Assembly: GCA_947490145.1 (NCBI GenBank)
Contig: CANLGD010000017.1
Location: 1-48,879, forward strand
Reading direction: 5' to 3'
DNA: 48,879 nucleotides
Source: Flavobacteriia bacterium
GTDB taxonomy: Bacteria > Bacteroidota > Bacteroidia > Flavobacteriales_D > Crocinitomicaceae
In this document: piece after piece, positions 23,172-32,168 of the stretch
Layout of the letters: each line of letters starts with the position of its first letter
Position numbering within the stretch: the first letter of the stretch is position 1
Notes under the pieces: model-generated
Databases searched by the model: none
The model's input: the letters and a program-made list of their open reading frames with translations, nothing else
Told to the model about the DNA's origin: nothing
Position numbers and translations under genes: made by a program

Positions 23172-24782
23172 ATGATCTTTTTTTTTAAAAAATTATTTCT
23201 TTTAAGGTGCAATGGATTAATTACAATTATTCTATTGCTAATTAGTTTTATGTCAATTTCTCAATCTAAAAATATTCCTTTACAAACGTATTATAAAACA
23301 CAATTTTTAAAATATTCTGGCAAAAATTCAGTAGAAACCTTTTTTCCGACCAATGAATCCCAATTAAATCTGAGTGATTCAATCAAAGATACAACAACTT
23401 TATATTATGATTTTTTGGTCTGGTTTTACAAAAAAAATTGGATTGCAAAATCAGATAAAAATGGTAAAATTGAAATTAGTCCTTTGGTGAATTTTAGTTA
23501 TGGAAAAGCCACTTCTTTTAAAGATAGTTTGTCGCTATATCGAAATACGAGAGGAGTGTATGTAACTGGCGCCTTTCAAGAAAAATTAACTTATTCTTTT
23601 ATTTTTTGCGAAAATCAAGCTCGATTTATGACCTATCAATCTGCATATTTTAACGATCGCGGAGAATTTTACGATAATGACAGTGTATTTACTAAAGCAA
23701 ATGCAGTGATTCCTAGTAGTGCTCGAACAAAACCGTTTAAGTCAGATGGATACGATTATGCTTTTTCATTTGGAAGTTTTGCTTACCAGTTTAACAAAAA
23801 AATTAGATTAGAAGCAGGAAATAATCAGCATTTTATTGGGTCTGGTTATCGATCATTATTACTTTCAGACAATACTATTTACGCACCATATTTACGATTT
23901 TCATGGAAAATTTCAGATAAATTTGCGTATCAAATTTTATATAGAAAACATAAAAATTTATTCAGAAAACCAGCGACTTTGGCCGTTGAATCAGCTTATG
24001 AAACAAAATTATTTTCTGTTAACTATTTAACTTTTAAACCAGTTACAAATTTTGCTATTTCTTTGTTTTCTGCAGGAAATCAACTGCGAACAGATTCAAT
24101 TACAAAACATGCTTACCAAGCGCAAATGTTTGTGCCTCTGCCCTTTTTTAACTCAGATTTAATTTTAAAAAACTCAATCATAAACGGAATTTCTGGAATT
24201 AACCTTGATTTAGGATTCAAAAAAATCCGATTTTATGGGCAAGTTGCAATAGATAATTTTGGAAAGAAAACTTTGCTTGCTTATCAAACAGGATTTTATT
24301 TATTTGATCTTATTAAAGTTAAAAACCTAAACTTTCAAGGGGAATTTAATTACGTTCCAAATCAATTTTATGCAGACCAAAATACAAAACTAGCATACGG
24401 ACAATACAATTTGCCTTTGGCGCATCCTAAGGGAAATAATTTTTCTGAAATTTATATTAACATAAACTATAACTTTAAACAATTAAATATAACAAATTCA
24501 TTTATAAGCTACTTAACGAGTGGTGGATCTATTTTAAATCAGATTGAAAATAATACAATTTTTCAAACAAATAAAAATTTAATGTTAAAAAAAGAAGGTC
24601 AAACTTTTATCAATACTTTTGAAATTGCATATCAATTTAATAAAAAATATAATCCATCCGTTTATTTTCAGTACCAGATAAGAAGGTCAAATTATGGAAA
24701 TTTTGAAAATTCTAATTCTAAAAACAACTATTTTATGGCTGGTTTAAAAGTAAATTTATTTAATCAATATTTAGATTTTTAA
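23172..24782 (+). CDS. RemB/Wzi-like outer-membrane beta-barrel protein (paralog 1)
   Basis: 536 residues with an N-terminal signal peptide (hydrophobic about 15-30) and alternating strand pattern throughout, ending in an aromatic-rich barrel strand and Phe. The motif HFIGSGYRSLLLSDN (about 220-234) and the late NLPLAHPKGNNFSEIY are shared with the next gene. They are characteristic of the Bacteroidota capsule-assembly Wzi/gliding RemB group. It probably sits in the outer membrane and affects surface polysaccharide or gliding. It begins 8 bp after cysQ and overlaps the next gene by 1 nt (TAATG). Confidence 0.75.
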   Translation: MIFFFKKLFLLRCNGLITIILLLISFMSISQSKNIPLQTYYKTQFLKYSGKNSVETFFPTNESQLNLSDSIKDTTTLYYDFLVWFYKKNWIAKSDKNGKIEISPLVNFSYGKATSFKDSLSLYRNTRGVYVTGAFQEKLTYSFIFCENQARFMTYQSAYFNDRGEFYDNDSVFTKANAVIPSSARTKPFKSDGYDYAFSFGSFAYQFNKKIRLEAGNNQHFIGSGYRSLLLSDNTIYAPYLRFSWKISDKFAYQILYRKHKNLFRKPATLAVESAYETKLFSVNYLTFKPVTNFAISLFSAGNQLRTDSITKHAYQAQMFVPLPFFNSDLILKNSIINGISGINLDLGFKKIRFYGQVAIDNFGKKTLLAYQTGFYLFDLIKVKNLNFQGEFNYVPNQFYADQNTKLAYGQYNLPLAHPKGNNFSEIYININYNFKQLNITNSFISYLTSGGSILNQIENNTIFQTNKNLMLKKEGQTFINTFEIAYQFNKKYNPSVYFQYQIRRSNYGNFENSNSKNNYFMAGLKVNLFNQYLDF

Positions 24783-26254
24783 TGAAAAAATTAATTTTCA
24801 TAACTTTTTTGTTTCTCAGTTTATTAAAATTGGAAGCTCAATCTGTTTTGGAAACGGAAGGAAAATGGAAAAGTAATTCAGATTCAAATTATTCTTCTTA
24901 CAGACATATTTTTCAATTTGACCATAAATTCATTCGTGATGATAGTTTGAGATCCAGTTCAAAAAAAGTAAAACTAGTTTTGGCGCCTGAAATATTGGGA
25001 GCATATCAGCATAATAAGGTTGATTTTATAAGCGGAGTGAATTTAATGGGAGAAGCTAAATTAAATTCAAAAATAGAAGCAAATTTTCTCTATTCGGCAA
25101 CATATTCAAACACTCAAAATACACCTTATATTGGAGATTTACAAACAAAAGCATACTTCAAAAATTCTTTTAATGATAGTTCTGGAATTTACCATGATTT
25201 AAGAGGAAGAATTAGATACAAGGCAAATGATTACATTCAATTTCAAACTGGAATAGATAAACAGTTTATTGGTGAAGGAGACCGCTCTTTACTTTTTGGT
25301 AATCAAGGATTTGCAAGTCCATTTTTATTAATGAAAGCAAATTTTTGGAAATTTGAATATTACACAATTCATCAAATTTGGCGCGAAGGAAAACCAAATC
25401 ATTATTTACCAAAAGCAAATGCAACGCATTATCTGAACTTTAATCTTGGCCCCAAATTTTCTCTAGGATTTTTTGAAACAGTTGTTCATTTAATTAAAGA
25501 CACACTTTACAACAGAGGTTTTGAAGTTGAATATTTAAATCCTTTGATTTTTTACCGCCCACAAGAATATAGTAACGGTTCTCCCGATAATGTTATTCTT
25601 GGATTAAATGGATTCCTTACTTGGGGACAAAAAATTAAAAATCGAATTTATGGACAATTTGTTCTGGATGATATTAATATCCAAGAAATAAAAAATAGAT
25701 CAAAATGGTGGGCGAATAAATATGGGATTCAATTAGGCTACAAAGTTTGGTTTAAAGTTAGAAATAAAGAAATATTCGCAAGAACAGAAATAAATGTAAT
25801 AACACCCTTTACTTTTTCTGCAACAGATTTAAGTACAAATTATTCCAATCAAAGTTTACCAAATGCACATCCTTTAGGATCAAATTTCTTAGAATCTTAT
25901 AGTGAACTTGCTTTCAAAATTAAGAAATACGAAATAAATTCTTGGATACAATTTTACAAAAAAGGAAACGACTATCTTAATAATCCAAGTTCCTACGGTG
26001 GAGATATTTTTAAATCTTATAACAATCGAATTTCTGACTATGGAATTTCACTTGGAATTGGTGAAACAACTTATTCTTTTCAATTTGGAAACAAAATATC
26101 TCGGGATATTATATTAAGTAAAAAACAGAAAAATATCAAAATATTTATTGAACCACGTTTGTTTTTAAAGAAAAGAACTCCTAAAATTGAAGATGATTTA
26201 TTCTTTACAATAGGTATACATTCAGATTTTGGAGATAACAAAAGAAATTATTAA
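24782..26254 (+). CDS. RemB/Wzi-like outer-membrane beta-barrel protein (paralog 2)
   Basis: 490 residues with signal peptide 1-20 (cleavage near LEA-QS). QFIGEGDRSLLFGNQ (about 161-175) and SLPNAHPLGSNFLESY align with the motifs of the preceding protein, so this is a tandem paralog. The strand-rich body fits an outer-membrane barrel. It is translationally coupled to the first copy (TAATG). An imperfect hairpin just downstream (about 26263-26289) may end the transcript. Confidence 0.75.
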   Translation: MKKLIFITFLFLSLLKLEAQSVLETEGKWKSNSDSNYSSYRHIFQFDHKFIRDDSLRSSSKKVKLVLAPEILGAYQHNKVDFISGVNLMGEAKLNSKIEANFLYSATYSNTQNTPYIGDLQTKAYFKNSFNDSSGIYHDLRGRIRYKANDYIQFQTGIDKQFIGEGDRSLLFGNQGFASPFLLMKANFWKFEYYTIHQIWREGKPNHYLPKANATHYLNFNLGPKFSLGFFETVVHLIKDTLYNRGFEVEYLNPLIFYRPQEYSNGSPDNVILGLNGFLTWGQKIKNRIYGQFVLDDINIQEIKNRSKWWANKYGIQLGYKVWFKVRNKEIFARTEINVITPFTFSATDLSTNYSNQSLPNAHPLGSNFLESYSELAFKIKKYEINSWIQFYKKGNDYLNNPSSYGGDIFKSYNNRISDYGISLGIGETTYSFQFGNKISRDIILSKKQKNIKIFIEPRLFLKKRTPKIEDDLFFTIGIHSDFGDNKRNY

Positions 26255-26262
26255 GCAAAAAA

Positions 26263-26289
26263 AATAGCCTTAAAATAATTAAGACTATT
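26263..26289 (+). terminator. Weak hairpin between convergent genes
   Basis: AATAGCCTTAA and TTAAGACTATT can pair with one C-A mismatch, followed by a short T/A run. It lies between the second RemB-like gene and a convergent lipoprotein gene and could act as a bidirectional terminator. Confidence 0.35.
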
Positions 26290-26309
26290 TACAAAATAGC
26301 ATTTTAATT

Positions 26310-26687
26310 CTATTTCACAATGACAGTGGATTCAGAAGTTGTTTCCTCAAGAATCTGAATTATTCCTTCTCCATAAAGTGTATCTCTATACGCCTTAATA
26401 TCTAAAACCGCAACACCAGCTTGACCCAATTGATATAAATCATTGTAGTTGAAAATCGCTTCACCAGCAGAATTAGTTACACCAGAATTTAGTGAAATTG
26501 TATCTTTACCTGCTGCATTTGTAGATGGTTTAGCATAAACAATAACTGTGCAAGACGAAACTGCATTTCCATCAGAATCCTTTACATAAACTTTAGCAAT
26601 TGTATCTTTTTTCTTTTTACAACTTGAAACGACAGCGAATGCTGAAAGTAAAAAGGCTGAAACTAAAACTAATTTGAAATTTTTCAT
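26310..26687 (-). CDS. Small lipoprotein with carboxypeptidase-regulatory-like fold
   Basis: 125 residues with a lipoprotein signal (AFAVVSSC, cysteine about residue 23, then KKKK). The mature part 'IAKVYVKDSDGNAVSSCTVI...VTNSAGEAIFNY' has the beta-sandwich pattern of carboxypeptidase regulatory-like or prealbumin-like domains. The neighbour upstream (26729-27115) has the same plan, so they are tandem paralogs 41 bp apart. It is likely an outer-membrane lipoprotein; the role is unknown. Confidence 0.75.
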   Translation of the reverse strand: MKNFKLVLVSAFLLSAFAVVSSCKKKKDTIAKVYVKDSDGNAVSSCTVIVYAKPSTNAAGKDTISLNSGVTNSAGEAIFNYNDLYQLGQAGVAVLDIKAYRDTLYGEGIIQILEETTSESTVIVK

Positions 26688-26728
26688 TCTATTATAAATT
26701 TTTAAATATTTTAAATAAATCGTAATTT

Positions 26729-27115
26729 TTATGGTTGAAAATAAACAGTCGTTACCGATGTAATATGCTCTTTAACGCGTATATCGCCTGTAGCTTGATC
26801 TTGTAAATGTTTAACCAAAATATCAAAATATCCTGAAGTTACTGATTCCCCAGATAAAGTATAAAACTCTTCCATGTTAAAAGTTGCAACACCTAACTCA
26901 TCAGTGAAAACTGTATCAACATAATCAATTGTCGCTGGATTAGATTTTGTATTTCCAATAATAATTACTTTAGCTTTTGGCAGCAAATCATTGCTTTCAT
27001 CTCGGACATACACTTTCAAAATTGATTCTTCTTTGCTTTCACATGAAGAAGTAATAAAACCCAAAAAGAACAGGATTGACGTAAAAAAAATACTAAATTT
27101 AGACACTGATTTCAT
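26729..27115 (-). CDS. Small lipoprotein, paralog of the downstream gene
   Basis: 128 residues with a lipoprotein-type signal (FLGFITSSC, cysteine about 25). The mature domain 'ILKVYVRDESNDLLPKAKVI...VFTDELGVATFNMEEFYTL' matches the 26310-26687 product in layout, a single Ig-like/carboxypeptidase-regulatory-like sandwich. It is probably the first gene of a two-gene unit. The function is unknown. Confidence 0.75.
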   Translation of the reverse strand: MKSVSKFSIFFTSILFFLGFITSSCESKEESILKVYVRDESNDLLPKAKVIIIGNTKSNPATIDYVDTVFTDELGVATFNMEEFYTLSGESVTSGYFDILVKHLQDQATGDIRVKEHITSVTTVYFQP

Positions 27116-27276
27116 GATATTTTTTATAAATACTTAAATTAAAACTGTTATCAACGTTCAAAAATACGACTAATTTATTAATTTCGCAAAAAAAAATAAA
27201 AAAAGTACAAAACAACTAAACGTCAAAATATTTTTCATAATACGATTTTTCTGCTTTTTTGTTTCGTTTTTTATCT

Positions 27277-27284
27277 TAATTTTG
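27277..27284 (+). promoter_or_regulatory. -7 promoter element before pheS
   Basis: TAATTTTG matches TAnnTTTG and lies 21 bp before the pheS ATG at 27306. A TTTG at 27258-27261 could be the -33 box, though the 15-bp spacing is short. Confidence 0.5.
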
Positions 27285-27305
27285 ATATCAGATTTTAAAA
27301 ATACA

Positions 27306-28328
27306 ATGAAAGAAAAAATTCAATTACTTCAGAATCAAATTAAAGAATTAAAAATTTCAAACATAACTGAATTAGAGCAGTTTAGAATTCAGTTTTTAGG
27401 AACAAAAGGAATAATTAAAGATTTATACACTGATTTTAAATCAGTTCCAAATGAAGAAAAAAAAGAAATTGGTCAATTAGTAAATAATTTAAGAGAAATT
27501 GCAGAAGATTTATTCTCTTCTCACAAAGAATTATTTGAATCAGCAGAAAATGAAGGAGCAAAAATAGATTTTTCTCGTCCAGGTGAAGTGTTTTCGATTG
27601 GTTCTCACCATCCAATTTCTTTGGTTAGGGCTGAAATAATTGACGTTTTTTCCAAAATAGGATACGCCGTTTCTGATGGTCCAGAAATTGAAGATGATTG
27701 GCATAATTTTTCAGCATTAAATTTCCCACCAGAGCATCCTGCACGAGATATGCAAGATACTTTTTTTATTGAAAAAGGTGAAAATGAAATGGCTCTGAGA
27801 ACGCATACTTCTTCAGTTCAAGTGCGTGTAATGGAAAATCAAAAACCACCAATTAGAACCATTTCTCCGGGAAGAGTTTATAGAAACGAGGCGATTTCAG
27901 CAAGAGCTCATTGTTTTTTCCACCAAGTGGAAGGATTATATATAGATAAAGATGTTTCTTTTGCCGATTTAAAGCAAACTTTGTTACATTTCGCAAAAGA
28001 AATTTTTGGTGAAAAAGCTCAAATTCGTTTGCGTCCCTCCTATTTTCCATTCACTGAACCAAGCGCTGAAGTTGATGTTTCATGTTCAATTTGCAATGCA
28101 AAAGGTTGTAATGTTTGTAAAAATACAGGTTGGTTGGAAATTTTAGGTTGTGGAATGGTTGATCCAAATGTATTAGAAGCTTGCGGAATTGACTCAACAA
28201 TTTACTCTGGTTTTGCTTTTGGAATGGGAATTGAAAGAATTACTCAATTAAAATATAAAGTAAATGATTTGAGGCTTTACTCTGAAAATGATATTCGATT
28301 TATCAATCAATTCAAATCTTCATTATAA
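27306..28328 (+). CDS. pheS: Phenylalanyl-tRNA synthetase alpha subunit
   Basis: PheS is the catalytic subunit of the heterotetrameric enzyme that charges tRNA-Phe. I use the ATG at 27306 (MKEKIQLLQNQIKELK); the in-frame start at 27282 lies inside the likely promoter. The 340 residues have the N-terminal coiled coil (1-90). Class II motifs follow: DGPEIEDDWHNFSALNFP with HPARDMQDTF, RTHTSSVQVR, SPGRVYRNEAISARAHCFFHQVEGL and GFAFGMGIERI. pheT is not adjacent, which is usual in this phylum. Confidence 0.95.
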   Translation: MKEKIQLLQNQIKELKISNITELEQFRIQFLGTKGIIKDLYTDFKSVPNEEKKEIGQLVNNLREIAEDLFSSHKELFESAENEGAKIDFSRPGEVFSIGSHHPISLVRAEIIDVFSKIGYAVSDGPEIEDDWHNFSALNFPPEHPARDMQDTFFIEKGENEMALRTHTSSVQVRVMENQKPPIRTISPGRVYRNEAISARAHCFFHQVEGLYIDKDVSFADLKQTLLHFAKEIFGEKAQIRLRPSYFPFTEPSAEVDVSCSICNAKGCNVCKNTGWLEILGCGMVDPNVLEACGIDSTIYSGFAFGMGIERITQLKYKVNDLRLYSENDIRFINQFKSSL

Positions 28329-28441
28329 TAGAATTATGAATGTTGAATTATGAGTTATTGATTCTTATCTAAATAATTGTAGTATAGTAATCCAACAATC
28401 TAAAAATCCAATAATCTAACAATTCAATAATCAAAATCAAA

Positions 28442-28786
28442 ATGGGACTTTTCTCCACAAATAAATCAGTTTTTCCTTGGATAGAATTAACATCAACTTC
28501 ACAATTGGAGAAAATTTTAAATTCTACTGGAAAAATAGTCATTTTTAAACACAGTATTCGTTGCAGTATTTCTTCATTTGCTTTGAAGAATTTTGAAAGA
28601 GAATTTGAACAAAATTTAAATATTCCTTGCTATTTATTGGATTTAATAAATCACAGAGATGTTTCTAATGAAATTGCTGATAAATTAAATGTGATGCATC
28701 AATCTCCCCAGCTTTTTTTGATTGAAAATAATACTGTTTTATACACTGCAACACATGAACAAATAGACGCGACAAAAATTAAATGA
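28442..28786 (+). CDS. ytxJ: YtxJ-type bacillithiol system redox protein
   Basis: 114 residues with a thioredoxin-like fold. The motif FKHSIRCSIS (about 35-44) has a single active cysteine (Cys41) followed by Ser-Ile-Ser, as in the YtxJ group (DUF2847) linked to bacillithiol. A cis-Pro region SPQLFLI (about 88-94) is also present. It is thought to act as a monothiol bacilliredoxin, reducing mixed disulphides. Its stop overlaps the next gene by 4 nt (ATGA). The 28329-28441 gap upstream holds only short degenerate AT-rich repeats. Confidence 0.85.
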   Translation: MGLFSTNKSVFPWIELTSTSQLEKILNSTGKIVIFKHSIRCSISSFALKNFEREFEQNLNIPCYLLDLINHRDVSNEIADKLNVMHQSPQLFLIENNTVLYTATHEQIDATKIK

Positions 28787-29865
28787 AAAACAAAAATATG
28801 AGCAGAGTAAAAAGAATAGGAATTTTAGTAGTTTTAGCTTTAATAATTGCAACTTTTGTAATTGTTCCAATGTTGAACAAACCAAAAATTGAAGATGAAA
28901 TAATTGCTTCAGAATTTACTTTTCAAGATAATTTGGCGGTAACATTTGGAAAGAAAGTTCCTCTGAGTTTTAAAATATTAGCTGACGGTATTTTATCATC
29001 AAAAGTTTATGTAAATGACAGTTTATTGAAAACGTGGAATAATCCCAAAGGTCAAATTTCCTTTACTTTAGATGTTTCAATCTTTGGCTTAGGAGCAAAA
29101 ACAATAAGTTTGGTTTCTAATTTAAAAAATGGAGAAGAGCAAACTGATGCGAGATTGATTCGCATTTTATCAGATGAATCTCCAAAATCAATGAATGCCA
29201 TTGTTTTAAAAAGTTTTGTTCATAATTCTTCCAGTTTTACGCAAGGTTTAGAATTTTCTGATGGAATTTTATTTGAAAGTACAGGACTTAATGGAAAAAG
29301 TAAAATTGCAAAAGTTCAATTAGAAACTGGAATCCAGACAAATGAAATAGGATTGGATGCAACTTATTTCGGTGAAGGAATAACTATTTTGAATGATAAA
29401 ATATTCCAAATTACCTGGCAAAATCAAAAGTGCTTTATTTACGACAAAAACACATTACAAGTTCAAAAAGATATTTCATATATCGGTGAAGGTTGGGGAT
29501 TATGCAACGACGGAAAAAGCATTATTATGTCTGACGGAACTGAAACAATAACCTTTAGAAATCCAGAAACGTTTCAAATAGAAAGAACAATTGAAGTTTA
29601 TGACCAAGTTGGACCAAGAGTGAAATTAAATGAATTAGAGTACATAAATGGACGTATTTTTGCAAATATCTGGATGTTAGACGTAATCATTGAAATAGAT
29701 CCCAAAACAGGAAAAGTTTTATCTGAAATTGATTGTTCTGATGTTGTAAAAGCGGGAAAAGGTACAGGTGAAGTTTTAAATGGAATTGCTTATAATCCTA
29801 AAAATAGAAAAACTTACTTAACAGGTAAAAATTGGAGTAATTTATTGGAAGTGGAATTTAAGTGA
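28783..29865 (+). CDS. Glutaminyl-peptide cyclotransferase, propeller type
   Basis: This enzyme forms N-terminal pyroglutamate on exported proteins. 360 residues: one N-terminal membrane anchor (about 11-31), an Ig-like region, then a five-bladed propeller of the glutamine cyclotransferase family. It has FTQGLEFSDGILFESTGLNG (about 152-171), DATYFGEGITIL, ITWQNQKCFIYD and the conserved NELEYINGRIFANIW. It should act on the periplasmic side. Coupling to ytxJ suggests shared envelope or oxidative-stress context. Met6 (28798) is an alternative start. Confidence 0.9.
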   Translation: MKNKNMSRVKRIGILVVLALIIATFVIVPMLNKPKIEDEIIASEFTFQDNLAVTFGKKVPLSFKILADGILSSKVYVNDSLLKTWNNPKGQISFTLDVSIFGLGAKTISLVSNLKNGEEQTDARLIRILSDESPKSMNAIVLKSFVHNSSSFTQGLEFSDGILFESTGLNGKSKIAKVQLETGIQTNEIGLDATYFGEGITILNDKIFQITWQNQKCFIYDKNTLQVQKDISYIGEGWGLCNDGKSIIMSDGTETITFRNPETFQIERTIEVYDQVGPRVKLNELEYINGRIFANIWMLDVIIEIDPKTGKVLSEIDCSDVVKAGKGTGEVLNGIAYNPKNRKTYLTGKNWSNLLEVEFK

Positions 29866-29869
29866 TCAC

Positions 29870-29905
29870 AAAATTCTATTTTTTCAGAAAATAAACTAGA
29901 ATTTT
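29870..29905 (+). terminator. Hairpin after glutaminyl cyclase gene
   Basis: AAAATTCTA (29870-29878) and TAGAATTTT (29897-29905) are exact complements around an 18-nt A/T-rich loop, 5 bp after the stop. It is a possible terminator. The rest of 29906-30099 shows nothing I can support. Confidence 0.4.
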
Positions 29906-30099
29906 AATGGATTTGTGGTCGAGTATTAAACACTCATTTATGCAGAAGCTTTATCTTATAAAAAACTTATCGCAAAAGTTCCAATTTTACAGTTCAAATT
30001 GTTTTTTGGGAATATCAACTTTTTATTTATTAAATCCTGCAGATGAATTTGTGTAAAAAAAGTTAAAAAACAATTTTAGAATAAAATTAATTCTAAAAC

Positions 30100-30696
30100 T
30101 TAATTTGGATTAAAATTAAAAGGGATTTGAAACCTCGATCTGACTTTTTTTCCATTATTCAAACCTGGAATCCATCTAGGCATGCTTTTTAAAACTCGAA
30201 TAACTTCCTCGGAACATTCAATACAATTTTCAAGACCTCTAAGAATTTCAATTCCTGATATCGATCCATCTTTTTCGATAACAAATTTGGCATAAATTTT
30301 AACTTTTCCTGCAAAGTCTCGAGGGTATTTTAAACTATTTACAATAAATTTATTCATGGAATCTGTTCCTCCTGGAAATTGTGCTTCCTGTTCAACAAAA
30401 GTATAAACAATATCATCTTGCAATTCTTCTTCAATAGCAATAGGATCTGAAAAACTTTCATTCAATATCGATTCATCTTTCAGATATTCATAATTAATTA
30501 AATAACCTTTTTCATCATAATATTTTATTTCTCCAACTAGTAGTCCGTTTTTGAATTTTTTCTGTTGAGAAATTATTCCATTTGGATGAAATTCACAACA
30601 AATACCCGTAAAATTTTTGATTTCATCAGGACATTTTGTTTGTGAAAAACTACAAAAGTTTAAAAATAAAAATAATAATAAAGTAAAGAATTTCAT
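30100..30696 (-). CDS. Secreted protein with MORN-like repeat and TonB C-terminal domain
   Basis: I start at the ATG complementary to 30694-30696 (MKFFTLLLFLFLNF), two codons inside a TTG alternative; 198 residues. A signal peptide (1-19) replaces the usual inner-membrane TonB anchor. Residues about 30-70 have a YwqK/MORN-like pattern (GICCEFHPNGIISQQKKFKNG). About 105-195 is a TonB C-terminal domain (FPGGTDSMNKFIVNSLKYP, VIEKDGSISGIEILRG). It probably acts in the periplasm with a TonB-type system or as a peptidoglycan/peptide-binding protein. It lies 2 bp after rimO. Confidence 0.82.
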   Translation of the reverse strand: MKFFTLLLFLFLNFCSFSQTKCPDEIKNFTGICCEFHPNGIISQQKKFKNGLLVGEIKYYDEKGYLINYEYLKDESILNESFSDPIAIEEELQDDIVYTFVEQEAQFPGGTDSMNKFIVNSLKYPRDFAGKVKIYAKFVIEKDGSISGIEILRGLENCIECSEEVIRVLKSMPRWIPGLNNGKKVRSRFQIPFNFNPN

Positions 30697-30698
30697 TT

Positions 30699-32015
30699 TC
30701 AATCCACTAATTTTCCATACAAATCATAATGATCTGCACTTTCAACAAGAATATTTGCAAAATCACCGATTCTGATGAAATTTGAGTCAGTTTTTTTAAC
30801 TAAGACTTCGTTATCCACTTCAGGAGAATCAAATTCTGTTCTTCCGATAAAATATTCTCCTTCAACTCTGTCAAATAATACTTTGAAGGTTTTTCCTATT
30901 TTCTCCTGGTTTAAATCGTAGCTAATTCCTGATTGTAATTCCATAATTGCTTCCGAACGTTCTTTCTTAACTTCTTCTGGAACATCGTCTTCGAGCGTAT
31001 ATGCATGCGTATTATCTTCGTGAGAATAAGTAAAAATCCCTAATCGTTCAAATTTCATTCTTTCAACAAAATCATACATTTCATTAAAATCTTCTTCATT
31101 TTCACCAGGATAACCAGCGATTAATGTAGTTCGGATTGCAATTCCTGGAACTTTAGCACGAATTTCGTTCACTAATTCTTCCGTTTTTTCTCTTGTAATG
31201 CCTCTTCTCATCGATTTCAAAATTTTCGTTGAACCGTGTTGAAGCGGCATATCTAGATATAAACATACTTTTTTATTGTCGCGAATCACATCAATTACAT
31301 CCATTGGAAAGCCAGCTGGAAATGCATAATGCAAACGGATCCATTCAATTCCTTCAACTTCTGAAAGTTTTTCAATTAATTCTGCTAAATTTCTTTTTTT
31401 GTAAATATCTAAACCGTAATAGGTCAAATCTTGGGCAATCATCATGATTTCTTTCACACCTTTCGCTGCCAAACTTTTTGCAGAAGTAACTAAATCCTCG
31501 ATTGGGGTTGAAATATGTTTTCCCCTCATTAATGGAATTGCACAAAAAGAACAAGGTCTATCACAACCTTCAGCAATCTTAAAGTAAGCAAAATGAGAGG
31601 GAGTAGTCAAAAGCCTTTCTCCTACCAATTCCTTTTTGTAATCCGCTTTTATGGTTTTCAATAATCTTGGCAAATCTCTTGTTCCAAAAAAAGCATCTAC
31701 TTCAGGGATTTCATCTTCTAATTCATCTTTATATCTTTCAGATAAACAGCCAGTTACATAAACTTTATCAACTTGTCCATCTTTTTTCGCTTGTGCATAG
31801 CGTAAAATTGTATCAATTGATTCTTGTTTTGCATTGTCGATAAATCCGCATGTATTTATGATTACAATTTCAGAATCATCGCTCATAGATTCGTGCTCAA
31901 CGTCAAATTTATTTGCTTTCAACTGAGCCATTAAAACTTCTGAATCGAAAATATTTTTAGAACAACCTAATGTGACAACGTTAACTTTATTTTTTTTGAG
32001 TGTTTTCGTCTTCAT
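30699..32015 (-). CDS. rimO: Ribosomal protein S12 methylthiotransferase
   Basis: RimO is a radical-SAM enzyme that methylthiolates an aspartate of ribosomal protein S12. In 438 residues I see the N-terminal UPF0004 domain (VTLGCSKNIFDSE, INTCGFI, VTGCLSERY, holding three cluster cysteines). The radical-SAM motif CDRPCSFC lies at about 150-157, and a C-terminal TRAM domain ends FANILVESADHYDLYGKLV. The GCSKN...D signature separates it from MiaB. It is followed at once by the TonB-C gene. Confidence 0.95.
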   Translation of the reverse strand: MKTKTLKKNKVNVVTLGCSKNIFDSEVLMAQLKANKFDVEHESMSDDSEIVIINTCGFIDNAKQESIDTILRYAQAKKDGQVDKVYVTGCLSERYKDELEDEIPEVDAFFGTRDLPRLLKTIKADYKKELVGERLLTTPSHFAYFKIAEGCDRPCSFCAIPLMRGKHISTPIEDLVTSAKSLAAKGVKEIMMIAQDLTYYGLDIYKKRNLAELIEKLSEVEGIEWIRLHYAFPAGFPMDVIDVIRDNKKVCLYLDMPLQHGSTKILKSMRRGITREKTEELVNEIRAKVPGIAIRTTLIAGYPGENEEDFNEMYDFVERMKFERLGIFTYSHEDNTHAYTLEDDVPEEVKKERSEAIMELQSGISYDLNQEKIGKTFKVLFDRVEGEYFIGRTEFDSPEVDNEVLVKKTDSNFIRIGDFANILVESADHYDLYGKLVD

Positions 32016-32168
32016 GATGTAAAATTACGTTTTTTTAGTTAGAGCCTGCTGAAAATAGTTTTTTTAATTATATCTGGGATTCAATATTTTCAACGCTGAA
32101 ACTTTCAATAAAAATTAATCCTATCAACCAAAATTGATTCTTTAGTCTAGGATCTTAAAGGCATTCTT

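Noticed and set aside
28329-28441. Short degenerate repeats (CAATAATCTAA-like) before ytxJ as a regulatory array.
   Set aside because: The units vary in length and sequence; it looks like low-complexity AT-rich DNA.
29907-30056. A 49-codon plus-strand ORF (MDLWSSIKHSFMQKLY...) in the gap after glutaminyl cyclase.
   Set aside because: No ribosome-binding or family signal, it begins right after a hairpin, and codon usage looks random. It is left out as a gene.
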